A stretch of 64,000 nucleotides of DNA from Neodiprion pinetum. Its lineage: Eukaryota > Arthropoda > Insecta > Hymenoptera > Diprionidae. Position numbers and translations under genes: made by a program. How positions within the stretch are numbered: the first letter of the stretch is position 1; every line of letters starts with the position of its first letter. Below the pieces are notes generated by a model. That model did no database searches. It saw only the letters and a program-made list of their open reading frames with translations, and was not told the origin of the DNA. The stretch spans positions 17,234,693 through 17,298,692 of the forward strand of contig NC_060235.2 of the NCBI RefSeq assembly GCF_021155775.2. The letters are read 5' to 3'. Positions 62,391-64,000 of the stretch are shown here, piece after piece.

Positions 62391-64000
62391 GAACATCGCA
62401 CTGAAATCGACGCTCGTGCTGGTACCTTCCAAGCGTTTGAACTCTTTGGGCAGCAACTATTGCAGTCGAGTCACTATGCTAGTGTGGAAATTCAGGAAAA
62501 ACTGGAAGCAATGGCAGAAGCTCGTCAAGAACTTGAGAAAGCGTGGATCCAGCGCCGCATGCAGCTTGATCAAAATTTGGAGCTCCAACTTTTCTGCCGA
62601 GATTGTGAGCAAGCTGAAAATTGGATGAGCGCCAGGGAGGCCTTCTTAGGTAGCGCGGATGCTGTAGACAGCGGTGATAACGTTGAAGCGCTGATTAAAA
62701 AACATGAAGACTTTGACAAGGCTATCAATGCTCACGAAGAAAAAATCGCGGCCTTGCAAACACTTGCCGATCAATTAATAGCTGCGGAGCATTATGCCGC
62801 TAAGCCAATTGACGAAAGACGTCGCCAGGTTTTGGATCGCTGGAAGCATTTGAAAGACGCGCTTATTGAAAAAAGATCTAAATTGGGTGAATCTCAGACC
62901 TTGCAACAATTCTCCAGGGATGCCGACGAGATGGAAAATTGGATCGCTGAAAAGCTTCAACTTGCTACTGAGGAGAATTACAAAGATCCTGCTAATATTC
63001 AATCCAAACACCAAAAGCATCAAGCGTTTGAAGCTGAGCTTGCCGCCAATGCCGACAGAATTCAATCCGTTTTGGCCATGGGCACTAACCTGATAGACAA
63101 ACATCAGTGCGCCGGTTCTGAAGATGCTGTACAGGCTAGACTTGCTTCGATAGCAGATCAGTGGGAGTATCTGACCCAAAAGACGACTGAGAAGTCTTTG
63201 AAACTAAAAGAGGCCAATAAACAGAGGACGTACATTGCCGCAGTGAAAGATCTAGACTTCTGGCTTGGAGAAGTTGAAAGTTTACTGACCTCCGAAGATG
63301 CTGGCAAAGATCTAGCATCCGTGCAAAATCTTATGAAGAAACATCAGTTGGTAGAAGCAGATATTCAAGCTCACGAAGAGAGAATAAAGGACATGAACGG
63401 TCAGGCCGATTCCTTGATTGAGAGCGGACAGTTTGACGCTGCTGGTATTCAGGAGAAACGTCAGAGCATAAATGAACGCTACGAGCGTATAAGAAATCTA
63501 GCCGCACACAGGCAAGCCAGACTCAACGAAGCCAACACTCTGCATCAATTCTTCCGCGACATTGCTGACGAAGAATCATGGATTAAAGAAAAGAAATTAC
63601 TCGTTGGTTCGGATGATTATGGTCGTGACTTGACTGGCGTGCAAAATCTAAAGAAAAAGCACAAGCGTCTGGAAGCAGAACTTGGCAGCCACGAACCAGC
63701 TATTCAGGCTGTTCAAGAAGCTGGAGAAAAGCTGATGGACGTGTCAAACTTGGGAGTTCCTGAAATAGAGCAGCGTCTGAAACTTCTCAATCAAGCTTGG
63801 GCAGAGTTGAAGCAATTGGCTGCGACCAGGGGTCAAAAGCTTGACGAGTCACTCACCTATCAACAATTCCTTGCCAAGGTCGAGGAAGAGGAGGCTTGGA
63901 TTACGGAGAAACAACAGCTCCTCTCTGTGGAAGATTATGGCGACACAATGGCTGCTGTTCAGGGATTGCTGAAGAAACATGACGCATTCGAGACCGATTT
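62391..64000 (+). CDS. alpha-Spec: alpha-spectrin, fourth coding exon, cut by window end
   Basis: From phase 0 after ATTTTTTTAG the frame is open to the window edge (536 codons plus two bases, residues about 1334-1869 of an expected ~2,415). It contains further spectrin repeats, with tryptophans in AENWMSAREAF, MENWIAEKLQ, LDFWLGEVESL, EESWIKEKKLL and EEAWITEKQQLL. The EF-hand C-terminus lies beyond the window. Because the exon starts without a Met, a plain ORF scan misses its first part. Confidence 0.96.

Overview
The window is animal nuclear DNA, almost certainly from an insect. It has spliced genes with GT-AG introns, long AT-rich introns, very many microsatellites and several hairpin (MITE-like) transposons. 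Two recognisable genes lie on the + strand: an orthologue of the ecdysone-induced ETS factor E74 (Eip74EF) and the start of alpha-spectrin. Protein similarity to Drosophila is very high in both. The repeat flavour, with GTATAAT-type words and short foldback elements, made me think of Hymenoptera, but the sequence alone does not settle the order.

Layout. 1-10,800 is non-coding and holds two large foldback elements (about 660-1,324 and 5,761-6,923) and a GC-rich island at 3,150-3,560. 10,800-12,638 is a GC-rich, G-tract-rich promoter and 5' leader zone. E74 coding sequence runs in five exons: 12,639-12,933, 29,787-30,035, 31,380-31,547, 31,838-32,107 and 52,822-53,378. Spliced, this gives an open frame of 512 residues: an N-terminal PLDLS motif, an acidic/serine-rich region, a His-rich tract and a C-terminal ETS domain. 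Every junction is phase 1. The first intron (16.9 kb) and last intron (20.7 kb) are packed with simple repeats and small hairpin elements; the last also contains a 45-bp candidate cassette exon in the same phase.

53,379-about 56,550 is probably the AT-rich E74 3' UTR. After a short gap, alpha-Spec starts at 57,386 (exons 57,386-57,535, 57,730-57,961, 58,063-61,679 and 62,391 to beyond the window). About 1,869 codons are present, including the central SH3 domain. A 45-bp duplicate of the start of the last visible exon sits in the preceding intron with usable splice sites.

The two genes have no obvious functional link: one is a steroid-response transcription factor and the other a membrane-skeleton protein. 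I saw no convincing tRNA, rRNA, CRISPR array, microRNA or other protein-coding gene. The most notable unexplained items are the hairpin element whose loop is entirely an open reading frame (5,761-6,923), the two candidate 45-bp exons, and the paired hairpins near 41 kb.
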